The translations under genes were made by a program, and so were the position numbers. This document shows, in pieces, positions 42,654 to 51,805 of a stretch of DNA of 64,000 nucleotides. The notes beneath the pieces were generated by a model, which was not told where the DNA came from, made no database searches, and saw only the letters and a list, made by a program, of their open reading frames with translations. Every line of letters begins with the position of its first letter. Position 1 is the first letter of the stretch. This DNA is from a bacterium (GTDB lineage Bacteria > Planctomycetota > B15-G4): NCBI GenBank assembly GCA_030428785.1, contig JAUIEF010000003.1, positions 1-64,000 on the forward strand. Reading direction: 5' to 3'.

Positions 42654-43721
42654 GTGGAGCGTCCCGACCCCGAGCGTCACGTCGCGCGGAGCCTGGCCGC
42701 GGTCGTGCCGGAGGGCGCGCCCGTGCTCCTCGCGGTCTCGGGCGGGAGCGACTCGATGGCGTTGCTCGCGGCGGCCGCGCGCGTGGCGCGGGAGCGGGTC
42801 GCCGTCGTGCACGTCGACCACGGGCTGCGCGCGGGCTCGGGCGGCGACGCGCGCTTCGTCGCCGACCGGTGCGCCGAGCTCGGCGTCCCCTGCGACGTCG
42901 TGCGGGTCGCGCCGCGCGCGGGGTCCTCGGGCCGGACGGAGACCGCGGCGCGCGGGCTCCGGCTCGGCGCGCTCGCGGAGGTCGCGGCGGCGCGCGGCGC
43001 GGGCTGGGTCCTCACGGCCCACCACCGCGACGACGCGCACGAGACGCTGCTCCTGCACCTCGCGCGCGGCCACCGCGGCGACCGCGCGCTCGCGTCCATC
43101 CCCGCCGTCCGCCCGCTCGGCGGCGACGCCCGCGTGCTCCACCCGTTCCTCGTGGGCGACCCGCGGCCCGGCCGCGACGCCCTCGCGGCGTGGCGCGAGG
43201 CGCGCGGCGTGCCGCACGTCGAGGACCCCACGAACGCCGACGACCGCGTCCCGCGCAACGCGATGCGTCGCGCCCTCGCGGCGGGCGACGCCCCGCTCGA
43301 CGCGGAGACGCTCGAGGGGCTCCGCCGGCGCGCCCGGCGGCGGCTCGAGCGGCGGCTGCTCGCCGTCGCGGCGCGGCTCGCGGGAGGCTGGCGCGCCGAG
43401 GGCCGCGGGTCGTTCGTGGAGCGCGCCGTCCTCGAGCCGCCCGAGGGCGACGTCGCCGAGGCCTGGATCCCCGAGCTGCTGCGGCTCCTCGGCGCGGGGC
43501 TCGCGCGACCGCGGCGGCTCGCGCCGCGCGCCTCGGTCGTCGCGCCGCTGACGCGCCTGCTCGAGCGCGGGCGCGGCGAGCTCGCGGTCCCCGCGGGCGC
43601 GGCGCCGCTGCGTCTCCGGGCGTCGCGCGCCGGCCTCCACCTGCCCGACGAGCCGCCGCGCCCGGGCGACCCGGCCGCGCGCGTGCTCGACGCGCTCACG
43701 CGGACGTCGCTCCACCTCTGA
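42654..43721 (+). CDS. tilS: tRNA(Ile)-lysidine synthase
   Basis: This 355-residue N-type ATP pyrophosphatase adds lysine to C34 of tRNA-Ile(CAU). The PP-loop is [54 protein letters not shown] and [13 protein letters not shown] are the other family blocks. The C-terminal half is Arg/Ala-rich and less conserved, as in other TilS. GTG at 42654 places the PP-loop near residue 29 as usual; an ATG at 42597 would add 19 residues. Confidence 0.9.
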   Translation: MERPDPERHVARSLAAVVPEGAPVLLAVSGGSDSMALLAAAARVARERVAVVHVDHGLRAGSGGDARFVADRCAELGVPCDVVRVAPRAGSSGRTETAARGLRLGALAEVAAARGAGWVLTAHHRDDAHETLLLHLARGHRGDRALASIPAVRPLGGDARVLHPFLVGDPRPGRDALAAWREARGVPHVEDPTNADDRVPRNAMRRALAAGDAPLDAETLEGLRRRARRRLERRLLAVAARLAGGWRAEGRGSFVERAVLEPPEGDVAEAWIPELLRLLGAGLARPRRLAPRASVVAPLTRLLERGRGELAVPAGAAPLRLRASRAGLHLPDEPPRPGDPAARVLDALTRTSLHL

Positions 43722-43740
43722 CGGGCCGAAGGCCGTCGGG

Positions 43741-43785
43741 GCGGCCGCGTGCGAGCGGCCGCGACGTGCGCGCCCGAGCGGCCGC
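43741..43785. terminator. Cluster of three GCGGCCGC palindromes between convergent genes
   Basis: The 8-bp palindrome occurs at 43741-43748, 43755-43762 and 43778-43785. Copies one and two can pair around a six-base loop. It lies in the 87-bp spacer between the stops of tilS and the PQQ-propeller gene, where a bidirectional terminator is expected. Confidence 0.4.
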
Positions 43786-43808
43786 GGCCCGCGCGCGCGG
43801 TCCTCCCG

Positions 43809-44855
43809 TCAGTGCACGGCCGGGCGCTCCGGCGCCGACGGCACCGCCGTGCGCAGCGCGCCGGCCGGGTCCCAGTCCACGAGCCGGTCGCCCGTCGAGA
43901 GCAGGCCTGGGTCGATCCGGGCCTCCTCCGCGCGCGCGTCGTCGCCGACACGCGCGAGGAGCCGCCCCGTGGCGCGACGCGTCACGACGACGCCCGGCAC
44001 CGCGGCGAGCGGCCGCTCGGCGCCGTCGTCCGTGCGCCAGACCTCCTCGCCGGTCGACGCGCGGTACGCGCGGAGTCCGGCCGTCGTCCCGACGACGACC
44101 CGCCCCCCCGCCGCGACGCCGCCGCCGACGGGCGCCTCGCCGAGCACGGTCCGCCAGGCGACGGCTCCCGAGCGCGCGTCGACGGCGACGACCGCGCCCG
44201 CGGCGTCCACGACGATGAGCCGCTCCTCCACAGCCAGCACCGGGCCGACCGGCCGCCCGACGCGCGCGACCCACGCCGGCCCGCGCGGCACGGCGTCGGT
44301 CCCCGGGAACGCGCGGAGCGTCCCGTCGCCGCAGGTCGCGACGACGAGCGCGTCGTCGCCCGCGCCGACGACCTCGAGCCGGCCGCTCGCGCCGCCGGGC
44401 AGCCGCGTGCGCCACGCGAGCCGGCCGTCCGCGAGCCGCCACGCGCGGAAGGCGTCGCCCTGCACGGAGGCCTCGTAGAGCCGCTCGCCGTCGCTCACCG
44501 GCGCGGCGGCGCTCTCGGCCGCGAGCGGCAGGTCGAGCCGGCGCGCCCCGGAGGCCGCGTCCACGACGAGCGCGCGCGTCGCGGTGGCGAACGTCCACGT
44601 GCCGCCGCCGGCGGTCGGCGGGTGCGCGAGCGGACCGTCCAGGCGGACGACCCAGCGGAAGGCGCCCGTCGCCGCGTCGACGGCGGTCACGGCGTGCTCG
44701 GCGTCCTCCGCGAGGACGAGGTCCCGCCCCGCGTGCACCGAGCGGAGCCCGCCCGCCTCGGCCCAGGCCGCGAGGGAGAGCGACCACGAGGGCCGCAGCC
44801 CCGCGTCCGACGCAGGGACCAGGAGGACGGCGAGCAGCACGAACGGCAACGGCAT
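43809..44855 (-). CDS. Exported PQQ-like beta-propeller protein
   Basis: This 348-residue protein has a signal peptide (MPLPFVLLAVLLVPASDAG). It carries a series of propeller blades with the PQQ/WD-like pattern: TAVDAATGAFRWVVRLDG, VVDAASGARRLDLP, WRLADGRLAWRTRLPGG, VAVDARSGAVAWRTVLGEA and YRASTGEEVWRTDDGAE. Such propellers are found in PQQ dehydrogenases and in BamB-like scaffold proteins. No metal or PQQ-ligand residue pattern can be confirmed, so a scaffold or binding role is as likely as an enzyme. It is divergent from yggS. Confidence 0.78.
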   Translation of the reverse strand: MPLPFVLLAVLLVPASDAGLRPSWSLSLAAWAEAGGLRSVHAGRDLVLAEDAEHAVTAVDAATGAFRWVVRLDGPLAHPPTAGGGTWTFATATRALVVDAASGARRLDLPLAAESAAAPVSDGERLYEASVQGDAFRAWRLADGRLAWRTRLPGGASGRLEVVGAGDDALVVATCGDGTLRAFPGTDAVPRGPAWVARVGRPVGPVLAVEERLIVVDAAGAVVAVDARSGAVAWRTVLGEAPVGGGVAAGGRVVVGTTAGLRAYRASTGEEVWRTDDGAERPLAAVPGVVVTRRATGRLLARVGDDARAEEARIDPGLLSTGDRLVDWDPAGALRTAVPSAPERPAVH

Positions 44856-44923
44856 GTCGGGGCTCCGGGACGGCGCGGTCCGGCGCGCCCGCCCGCACCC
44901 GCCGACGGGTGTCGCGACGTGCC

Positions 44924-44953
44924 GCTCCGAACCGATCGCTCCGAACCTATCAT
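44924..44953 (+). promoter_or_regulatory. Direct repeat plus -10 box before yggS
   Basis: GCTCCGAACC occurs twice (44924-44933 and 44938-44947) with GATC between. TATCAT (44948-44953) follows at once, and six bases later the GTG at 44960 starts. The repeat covers the expected -35 region, as an activator or repressor site would. Confidence 0.45.
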
Positions 44954-44959
44954 GGGACC

Positions 44960-45691
44960 GTGACCGCCGCCGACGACCCCGACGCCGCCGAAGTCGCCGC
45001 CCTCGACGGCCGCCTGCGCGCGGTCCGCGACGAGCTCGCCGTCGCGTGCCGCCGCGCCGGCCGCGCGCCCGACGCCGCGCGCCTCGTCGTCGTCACGAAG
45101 GCGGCGCCGCCGACGGTGTTCGCCTCCCTGCGCGCGCTCGGCGTCGAGGACGTCGGCGAGAACCGCGTGCAGGACGCCGAGGCGCGGCTCGCCGGGCGCG
45201 GCGACTGGTTCCGCTGGCACTTCATCGGGCACCTGCAGTCCAACAAGGTGCGCAAGGCGGTGCCGCTCTTCGACGTCTTCCACGGCGTGGACTCGCGCGC
45301 GCTCATGGAGCGCATCGACCGCGTGGCCGGCGAGGCGGGCCGGCGTCCCGAGCTCTTCCTCCAGGTCAACGTGAGCGGCGAGGCGAGCAAGTCCGGGCTG
45401 GACCCGGCGGCGCTGGGCGAGGTCGTCGAGGCCGGCGACGCGCTCCGGCACGCGCGGCTCACGGGCCTCATGACGATGGCGCCGCGGGCCGACGACCCCG
45501 AGGAGGCGCGGCCCGTCTTCGCGGCGCTCGCCGCGCTCCTCGAGGAGCACGGGCGCGCCGCCGGTCGGCCGGCGCTCCGCGAGCTCTCCATGGGCATGAC
45601 GGAGGACTTCGGCGTCGCGGCGGAGGAGGGCGCGACCTGGGTGCGCGTGGGCCGTCGCCTCGTCGCCCCGCCGGTTCGTGACGTAGACTGA
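44960..45691 (+). CDS. YggS/PLPBP-family pyridoxal phosphate homeostasis protein
   Basis: This 243-residue single-domain PLP-binding protein has the alanine-racemase N-terminal fold. LVVVTKAAPPTVF holds the PLP lysine. VGENRVQDAEARLAG, WHFIGHLQSNKVRKAVPLFD and LSMGMTEDFGVAAEEGATWVRVG are the family hallmarks. Members control free PLP and amino-acid balance rather than act as an enzyme. The GTG at 44960 is preceded by a -10 box exactly six bases upstream. An FG-GAP protein gene follows after 27 bp. Confidence 0.93.
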   Translation: MTAADDPDAAEVAALDGRLRAVRDELAVACRRAGRAPDAARLVVVTKAAPPTVFASLRALGVEDVGENRVQDAEARLAGRGDWFRWHFIGHLQSNKVRKAVPLFDVFHGVDSRALMERIDRVAGEAGRRPELFLQVNVSGEASKSGLDPAALGEVVEAGDALRHARLTGLMTMAPRADDPEEARPVFAALAALLEEHGRAAGRPALRELSMGMTEDFGVAAEEGATWVRVGRRLVAPPVRDVD

Positions 45692-45718
45692 AGGGTCCCG
45701 GCTCCCGACCCGCCCACC

Positions 45719-47422
45719 ATGCTCCTCACCCTCGCCCTGTCCGCGGCGGCCCTCGCGCCCGCCGCGACCGGCCCCGCGGTCCCCGTCCGCGCGGCGGTGC
45801 TCGTCCACGCGGCCTGCGTCGCGCCGGACGACCTCGTCCCGACGGCGATCGAGGCCGCGCTCTCGGCGCCGGACGACCCCGTGGCGCTGGGCCTCCCCAT
45901 CCTGCTCGACGGGGAGCCCGTCGCGACGCGGAAGCTCGGCGGCGTCGGCCGCTGCGTGCTGGACGTGGGCGACCGGGACGGCGACGCCGGCGCGGAGCTC
46001 GCCGTGGGTCTCGGGCCCGGCGCACCCGGCGACACGCTCCTCGTGCTCGACGGCGCGACGGGCGAGACGCTCTGGTCGGCGCGGCCGGGCGGCGGCGCGT
46101 TCCGCAGCCTGCGGGGCCTCGCGCTCGACGGCGCCCGGCTCGCGGCGGGCGTGGCCTCGACGGACGGCCGCGTCTCGGTGCGCGACGCCGCGACGGGCGC
46201 GGTGCTCTGGACGCGCGACCTCGCGACGACGCCCGGCGCCTCGACGGCGAACGTCCTCTCCGTCGCCTGGGTCGACGACCGGGACGGTGACGAGGTCGCG
46301 GACCTGCTCGTCGCCGGCGGACACCGCATCGCGGCGGCGCTCCTGCTGTCGGGCGCCGACGGCGCGACCCTCTGGACGCACGCGCCCGGCGCCACGGTGC
46401 AGGACGCGCAGGCCGTGCACGACCTCGACGGCGACGGCGCGGACGAGCTGCTCGTCGTGGGCGGCGAGGGCGCGCCCTTCGCGCGGCTCGTCGACGGCGC
46501 GACCGGCGCGCTGATCTGGGAGCAGCCGCTCGACGGCCCGGGCTCGGTGGGCCTCGGCATGGACGACGTGGACGGCGACGGCGTGCCGGACGTCGTCGTG
46601 GGCCAGTACGCCGAGCCGTCGCCCTGCGTGCTCGCGCTGCGCGGCGACGACGGCACGCGCATCTGGTCCACCTTCGACGTGCGCCGCGACGTCACCTCGC
46701 TCGCGCGCCTGCACGACACGCTCGGCACGGGGCTGTCCGACGTCGCGGTGGGCTCCTTCGACAACGCGATCAACGTCGTGCTCGCGCTCAACGGCGGCAC
46801 GGTCTGGCGCCGCGAGGCGAGCACCTTCAACGGCGCGAGCATGTTCTCCGTCGCCGTCACGGACGACCTCGACGGGAACGGCACGCCGGAGGTCGTCTCG
46901 AGCAGCCTCGACCACCGCGTCTACCTGCACGGCGGCACGCTCGGGCAGTTCATGGCCATGTGGGAGTCGGGGCGCAAGCTCGCGGCCGTCGCGCCGCTCG
47001 CCGACCTCACGGGCGACGGGCGGCCGGAGATCATCGCGACGGGCACGCGCCAGGTCGCCGTGGTCGACGGGTCGCTCGGGCTCGCGAGCGGGCCGCTGCT
47101 CGACCTCACTCCGCCGCCGACGATCGACGACGAGCTCCAGGTCGCCGTGTGGTCCTACCCGACGACGCAGGTCGTGTTCTGGGGCTCGCTCGGCACGGAC
47201 GCGATCGTCGTGCCGGGCATCGTGGGGACCTTCGGGCTCGACCTCGCGACGCTGCTCACCGTGTTCCAGGGACCGACGCCCGGCGCGGGCGCCGTGACGC
47301 TGAGCGTCGGGCCGGCGCCGCCGTCGGCGATCGGCCTCGAGATCTTCACGCAGGCCGTGAGCATCTACTCGCCGACGCACGCGATCCTCTCGAACGTCGA
47401 GTCGTTCGTCGTCCCGCCGTGA
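45719..47422 (+). CDS. Secreted FG-GAP/VCBS-repeat beta-propeller protein
   Basis: The 567-residue protein has a signal-like N-terminus (MLLTLALSAAALAPAATG). It continues with about six to seven blades carrying calcium-binding D-x-D-G-D motifs: VGDRDGDAGAELAVG, VDDRDGDEVADLLVAG, HDLDGDGADELLVVGG, DDVDGDGVPDVVVGQ, DDLDGNGTPEVVSS and ADLTGDGRPEIIATG. The last ~95 residues are a separate beta-rich domain (VFWGSLGTDAIVVPG to ILSNVESFVVPP). This resembles C-terminal domains of extracellular proteins in some planctomycetes; that parallel is from memory. The ligand is unknown. The stop overlaps the next GTG. Confidence 0.8.
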   Translation: MLLTLALSAAALAPAATGPAVPVRAAVLVHAACVAPDDLVPTAIEAALSAPDDPVALGLPILLDGEPVATRKLGGVGRCVLDVGDRDGDAGAELAVGLGPGAPGDTLLVLDGATGETLWSARPGGGAFRSLRGLALDGARLAAGVASTDGRVSVRDAATGAVLWTRDLATTPGASTANVLSVAWVDDRDGDEVADLLVAGGHRIAAALLLSGADGATLWTHAPGATVQDAQAVHDLDGDGADELLVVGGEGAPFARLVDGATGALIWEQPLDGPGSVGLGMDDVDGDGVPDVVVGQYAEPSPCVLALRGDDGTRIWSTFDVRRDVTSLARLHDTLGTGLSDVAVGSFDNAINVVLALNGGTVWRREASTFNGASMFSVAVTDDLDGNGTPEVVSSSLDHRVYLHGGTLGQFMAMWESGRKLAAVAPLADLTGDGRPEIIATGTRQVAVVDGSLGLASGPLLDLTPPPTIDDELQVAVWSYPTTQVVFWGSLGTDAIVVPGIVGTFGLDLATLLTVFQGPTPGAGAVTLSVGPAPPSAIGLEIFTQAVSIYSPTHAILSNVESFVVPP

Positions 47423-47754
47423 CGTCCGGGGCCGATCCCGCGGACCTCGACGAGCTGCTTGCGGCGCTGGCCGTCGATGGCGACGCTGTCGTCGTGCCGG
47501 TCGCCGCCCGGCCCGGCGCGCGCCGGGAGGGCCTCGCCGGCGTCCACGCGGGAGCCCTCAAGGTGTCGACGAGCGCAGCGCCGGAAGGCGGCAAGGCGAC
47601 CAAGCGGCTGGGCGAGCTGCTCGCGCGCGCGCTGGGCGTGCCGCGGTCGGCCGTGACCTGCGTGTCCGGCGCGACGAGCCGGCACAAGCGCTACCGGGTC
47701 GCGGGGCTCGACGTCGCGACCTGCGCGGACCGGCTGCGGGAGGCGCTCGCGTGA
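47419..47754 (+). CDS. DUF167 (YggU-like) protein
   Basis: This 111-residue protein has the DUF167 fold: VPVAARPGARREGLAGVHAGALKVSTSAAPEGGKATKRLGELLARALGV, then VTCVSGATSRHKRYRVAG. The GKAN-like motif here is GKATKRL. The function is unknown, though family members are very widespread and often near yggS, as here. The GTG start overlaps the FG-GAP stop (GTGA) and its own stop overlaps purN. An N-terminal ~20 residues are acidic and variable. Confidence 0.85.
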   Translation: MTSGADPADLDELLAALAVDGDAVVVPVAARPGARREGLAGVHAGALKVSTSAAPEGGKATKRLGELLARALGVPRSAVTCVSGATSRHKRYRVAGLDVATCADRLREALA

Positions 47755-48377
47755 GGGCGCCCCGGCTCGTCGTGCTGCTGTCCGGCGGGGGCCGCACCCT
47801 CGTGAACCTCGTGGACTGCATCCGGCGCGGCGAGCTGCGCGCCGAGATCCCGCTGGTCATCGCGAGCAAGCGCAACGTCCAGGGCGTCGCGCGCGCGCGG
47901 GACCTCGGGCTGGCCGTCGAGGTCTTCCGGCCGCAGGACTTCCCGGACCGCGCGGCCTTCGCGGCGGCGCAGTCGGCGCGCATCCTCGAGGCGCGCCCCG
48001 ACCTCGTGCTGCTCGCCGGCTACCTGCTGCACTTCCCCGTGCCGGCGGGGCTCGCCGGACGCGTGCTCAACATCCACCCCTCGCTGCTGCCGCGCCACGG
48101 CGGCAAGGGCATGTACGGCGACCACGTCCACGCCGCGGTGCTCGCGGCCGGCGACGAGGAGACGGGCTGCACCGTGCACGTCGTCGACGAGGTCTACGAC
48201 AACGGGCCGCCCGTGATGCAGACGCGCGTGCCCGTGCGCCCCGGCGACACGGTGGACAGCCTCGCGACGCGCGTGTTCGAGGCGGAGTGCCGGACGTACC
48301 CGGAGGCCGTGCGCCGGGTCGCGGCGGATCTGGGCCTCGACGCGGGTCCGGGCGGCGACGAGGCCGCCGCGGGCTGA
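47751..48377 (+). CDS. purN: Phosphoribosylglycinamide formyltransferase
   Basis: This 208-residue formyltransferase transfers a formyl group from 10-formyl-THF to GAR in purine synthesis. LVVLLSGGGRTLVNLVDCI is the N-terminal loop. VLLAGYLLHFPVP leads to the catalytic N-H-D set: Asn and His in LNIHPSLLPRHGGKGMYGDHVH and Asp in GCTVHVVDEVYDNGPPV. The GTG start overlaps the DUF167 stop. GlyA of this window is one source of the one-carbon units it uses. Confidence 0.92.
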   Translation: MRAPRLVVLLSGGGRTLVNLVDCIRRGELRAEIPLVIASKRNVQGVARARDLGLAVEVFRPQDFPDRAAFAAAQSARILEARPDLVLLAGYLLHFPVPAGLAGRVLNIHPSLLPRHGGKGMYGDHVHAAVLAAGDEETGCTVHVVDEVYDNGPPVMQTRVPVRPGDTVDSLATRVFEAECRTYPEAVRRVAADLGLDAGPGGDEAAAG

Positions 48378-48453
48378 GCGGCGGTCGGCGTGCGGCGCGG
48401 CAGCGGCCGGGCCGCCAGGAGCGCGCCGCGTCGCGTGCGCGGCCGACCCGCGG

Positions 48454-50292
48454 TCAGGAGTCGTCGTCGCCGCGGCGTTGCGCGTCGCGCAGGACGGCGA
48501 TGCGGTCGAGGAGCGCGGCCGGCACGTAGAGCTCCATGCCCGGCACGGCGTCGAGGCGCGCGACGGCCGCCGGCGTGCCGAGCACCTCCTGCGGCTCGTC
48601 GGCGGTGACGCCGCGCAGCGCGACCGATCCGAGGGGCGCGCCGTCGAAGCCCAGGAACACGAGCCGCCACGGGTGCTCGGCGCCCTCGAGCGCGGGCCGC
48701 CAGCGGAGGCCGCGGAAGCCGGCGAGCAGGTCGTGGCCGAGGCCGAAGCGTCGGCCCCAGGCGTCGTCGCCCTGCCACGGCGTGCCCGGTCCGGGTCGGC
48801 TCACCGTGAGCGGCGCGTCGAGCCCGGGCATGTGGATCTCGAAGCCGCCCCACCGCTCCTCGGGGACGGCGAGCGGCGTCACGTTGCGGAGGCGGTCGGC
48901 CAGGCCCGGGTCGAGGAGCGCGAGGACCTCCTCGCCGAGGACGAGGCCCTCGTCGGGGCGGCCGCTGGAGCGCGCGCGCACGCCGGCGTCGCCGTCGAGG
49001 TCGTGGAGCGACACGACGTCGGTGCGCTCGCGGCCGGCCCAGTCCCAGTCGACGCGCAGCGTGGCGGCCGCGTCGCCCTCGGGCGGCGCGTCGGTGAAGG
49101 ACGCGACGCGCAGCGCGTCGACGTCGCCGAGGAACTCGCTCACGAGCGAGAAGCCGTCGACGCGTTCGCTGTCGAGCGCGACGCCCGCGAGGCGCTCGGG
49201 CGCGCGGTAGGTCCACGTGCCGCGGTCGTCGACGGAGACGTCGAGCAGCACCTCGTCGCCGCGCTCGATGCGCACGCGGCGCGCGCGGTCGCGGATCGGC
49301 GGGAAGAGCCGGCGCTCGCGGTAGAAGTCGGCGCCGTTCTGCAGCACGTTGAACTCGCGACGGTCCACCACGAGGATCTTCCGCAGGTCGCCGCGCGCGA
49401 CGAGGATCTCCGGGTCGGGCTGGGTGTCCCAGCCGGCCTGGAGGTAGACGCGCGACGGCTCCTGCCCGTCGGCGTAGAGCTCGACGAGCGTCGCGCCGTT
49501 GAGCTCGCCGGCCGCGACGTCCGCGGCGTTCGGCAGCCGCGCGTCGTGGAGCTGGCTGTCCACGCGCTCCGTGGCGATCGGGTAGATCTGCTCGCTGAAG
49601 TGCATCGAGCGGACGAGCGTCGCGATGCGGCCGTCGTCCGCGAGCGCGGCGACGGGCGCGACGAGCGACCACCGTCCGCCGTCCTTGCGCGCGTCGAGCC
49701 GGACGCCGTCGGGGCCCACGACGCGCACGCCGCGGATGTCGCCCTTCAGGCCGCGCCAGAGGTGCTTGTCGACGTAGTCCTCCGCCCGGAAGGACTCGAG
49801 CATCGTGTCGAGGTTCTCGGTGACGAGCAGCACGTGCGGGCTGCCCTCGAGGCGCGCGAAGACGCCGGGGCCGAACGGGTTGCGGTCGCCGACGTGGAGC
49901 GTCACGAGGGCCCCGTCGCGGCCGAAGGTGATCGACTTGGCGCGCCGGCCGAGGCCCACCTGCTCCGGGTCGAGGTCGCCGCCCTGCTCCTCCACCGGCA
50001 GGACCTTCGCGTTCGCCAGGTTGCGCACGAGCGCGTCGACGTACTCCTCCTGCGCGACCTCGTCCGTCGGGTGCGTGATGAGCCACGGCCCCTGCGGCTC
50101 GCGCTCGACGTCGAGCACGTGCTGCGTGCGGAACTTGAGGCTCACGTAGTCGACGTCCTGGATCTCCAGGCCCGGGAAGAGCACGCCGCCCGACGGCGGC
50201 GGCGCGGTCGCGAGGTCCGACTCGACGCCGGTGCGGTAGAGCAGCCAGGCGACGAGCGCGAGGACGACGAGGGTGAGGAGACGGGAGCGCAC
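48454..50292 (-). CDS. DUF4340 domain protein of the Gld-type ABC system
   Basis: This 612-residue protein has one N-terminal helix (LLTLVVLALVAWLLYRTGV) and a large beta-rich extracytoplasmic part. The DUF4340-like pieces PWLITHPTDEVAQEEYVDALVRNLANAKVLPVEE and GGRWSLVAPVAALADDGRIATLV recur twice or more, as is usual for this family. It is the last gene of the gldA-gldF-gldG-like unit with 16 bp to the gene before. In other bacteria DUF4340 genes accompany such ABC systems. Its role is unknown, and it is longer than typical members. Confidence 0.8.
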   Translation of the reverse strand: MRSRLLTLVVLALVAWLLYRTGVESDLATAPPPSGGVLFPGLEIQDVDYVSLKFRTQHVLDVEREPQGPWLITHPTDEVAQEEYVDALVRNLANAKVLPVEEQGGDLDPEQVGLGRRAKSITFGRDGALVTLHVGDRNPFGPGVFARLEGSPHVLLVTENLDTMLESFRAEDYVDKHLWRGLKGDIRGVRVVGPDGVRLDARKDGGRWSLVAPVAALADDGRIATLVRSMHFSEQIYPIATERVDSQLHDARLPNAADVAAGELNGATLVELYADGQEPSRVYLQAGWDTQPDPEILVARGDLRKILVVDRREFNVLQNGADFYRERRLFPPIRDRARRVRIERGDEVLLDVSVDDRGTWTYRAPERLAGVALDSERVDGFSLVSEFLGDVDALRVASFTDAPPEGDAAATLRVDWDWAGRERTDVVSLHDLDGDAGVRARSSGRPDEGLVLGEEVLALLDPGLADRLRNVTPLAVPEERWGGFEIHMPGLDAPLTVSRPGPGTPWQGDDAWGRRFGLGHDLLAGFRGLRWRPALEGAEHPWRLVFLGFDGAPLGSVALRGVTADEPQEVLGTPAAVARLDAVPGMELYVPAALLDRIAVLRDAQRRGDDDS

Positions 50293-50308
50293 GGGAGCCC
50301 TCCGGGGT

Positions 50309-51805
50309 TCAGCGTCGACGGACGAACCAGCCGAGCAGCCCCAGGAGGGCGCCGCCCAGCGGCATGAGCACCACGACGTACAGGAACACGTCCGACTTCT
50401 CGTCGCCGTAGAGCTCGACGCGCGACTCGAAGACCTGGCGCGGCCGCACGGCGACGGCGTCCTCGCGCTCGACGAGCCAGTTGAACGAGTTCAGCGCGAG
50501 GTCCATGTTGCCCCGGCCGCCGTCGCTGATCGAGGAATTGAAGAGCCAGGCGCCGCTGTTCACGAGCACGACGCGCCCCGGCCCGCCCTGGATCGCCATG
50601 GCGACGAAGCGGCTGTTGCGCAGCTCCTGCGGGCCGGAGTTCTCGTAGTCGCCGGCGACCTCGCCGGGCCCGAAGAGGTCGCCGAAGAGGTGGTCCTCGG
50701 TGCGGGCGAGGAAGGCCGTCTGGACGTGGGCGGGCGCCTCGGGCGCGCGGTTCACGCCGGCGACGCCCGGGAAGAGCGCGACGACGCCCTGGTCGTGCAT
50801 GGGCCGCGAGACGACGTGCTCCGCGTCCCAGCGACGGACCGGGACGACGCTGCGGGCGGCGCCCTCGTAGGGCACCTTGTCGTCGACGAGGATCGCCCGC
50901 TCGCGGATCGCCCCGAGCTCGCCCACGAGGTCGTCGAGGGGGCGGTCGCCGGCCCAGGGCGGCAGCGCGAGGAAGAGCGCGCCGCCCGCCTCGTGGTGCG
51001 CGCGCAGGCTCGCCGACGCGGCGCTGCCGAGGGAGTGGATCGGGTGCACGACGGCGACGACGTCCGCGTCCGCGGGCAGCGGCGCGCCCCCCACGAGGTC
51101 CGCGGAGAGCACCTCGAAGCCCTGGCCGCGCAGGGACTCGGCGAGCAGGCCGAGCCCCTCCTGCTGGAAGTCGTCGACCTTCGGCTCGCCGTGCCCGGTG
51201 ACGAACACGACGCGCGGGCGCTCCTCGTCGAGCACGTTGAGGAGCGCCGACGTGAGCGGCCCCTCGCCGTGGTACGCGACGAGCTCCGCGAGCTCGAGCG
51301 CGTTCGGGTTCGTGGAGCCCGGGTCGATCGTCACGAGCTCCTCGAGGAACACCTGCTCCGTGCGGTCGCCGCAGTGGAGCACGACGACGTTCGAGCGCGT
51401 GAGGTGGTCGCGCTTGCGGAGGTCGTCGGCGACGGGCTTGTCGACCCAGGGGTCGATGTGGCGCGCCGTGAGCGCGCCGCCCGCGGCGACGACGTACTCC
51501 TCGACGAGGTTCCGGACGTAGGCGATGGCCTGACGCTGCTCCTCGGCGAGCCCGTTGGGGACGGCCTGCGCCTCGGGGCGCAAGACGGTCACGATCTCGA
51601 CGGGGACCTCGAGGCCCGCGAGCACCTGCCGAGTCTGGTCGGTGAGCGTGTAGGTCTCGCCCTGCGTGAGGTCGTAGCGGACGCGGAGCGCCGGGCGGCT
51701 CGCGGCGAACACGACCGCCGCGACGAGCGCGAGCACGACCACCGAGGTGCCGAGGCCCTCGGCCGCGCCGAACAACCGGCGTCCGCGTCCGAACCCGCCG
51801 CTCAT
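50309..51805 (-). CDS. GldG-like membrane-anchored ABC auxiliary protein
   Basis: This 498-residue protein has N- and C-terminal membrane helices (VVVLALVAAVVFAASRPAL; FLYVVVLMPLGGALLGLLGW) around a periplasmic part. YDLTQGETYTLTDQTRQVLAGLEVPVEIVTVL is the GldG-type start (DLT..K.ysLs..t). VVFVTGHGEPKVDDF is the conserved TGHGE motif. GDYENSGPQELRNSRF and NSFNWLVER are C-terminal blocks. It belongs with the ATPase and permease genes downstream in coordinate order. The ATG overlaps the permease stop (ATGA). Gliding is not implied; related operons are found in non-gliding bacteria. Confidence 0.86.
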   Translation of the reverse strand: MSGGFGRGRRLFGAAEGLGTSVVVLALVAAVVFAASRPALRVRYDLTQGETYTLTDQTRQVLAGLEVPVEIVTVLRPEAQAVPNGLAEEQRQAIAYVRNLVEEYVVAAGGALTARHIDPWVDKPVADDLRKRDHLTRSNVVVLHCGDRTEQVFLEELVTIDPGSTNPNALELAELVAYHGEGPLTSALLNVLDEERPRVVFVTGHGEPKVDDFQQEGLGLLAESLRGQGFEVLSADLVGGAPLPADADVVAVVHPIHSLGSAASASLRAHHEAGGALFLALPPWAGDRPLDDLVGELGAIRERAILVDDKVPYEGAARSVVPVRRWDAEHVVSRPMHDQGVVALFPGVAGVNRAPEAPAHVQTAFLARTEDHLFGDLFGPGEVAGDYENSGPQELRNSRFVAMAIQGGPGRVVLVNSGAWLFNSSISDGGRGNMDLALNSFNWLVEREDAVAVRPRQVFESRVELYGDEKSDVFLYVVVLMPLGGALLGLLGWFVRRR

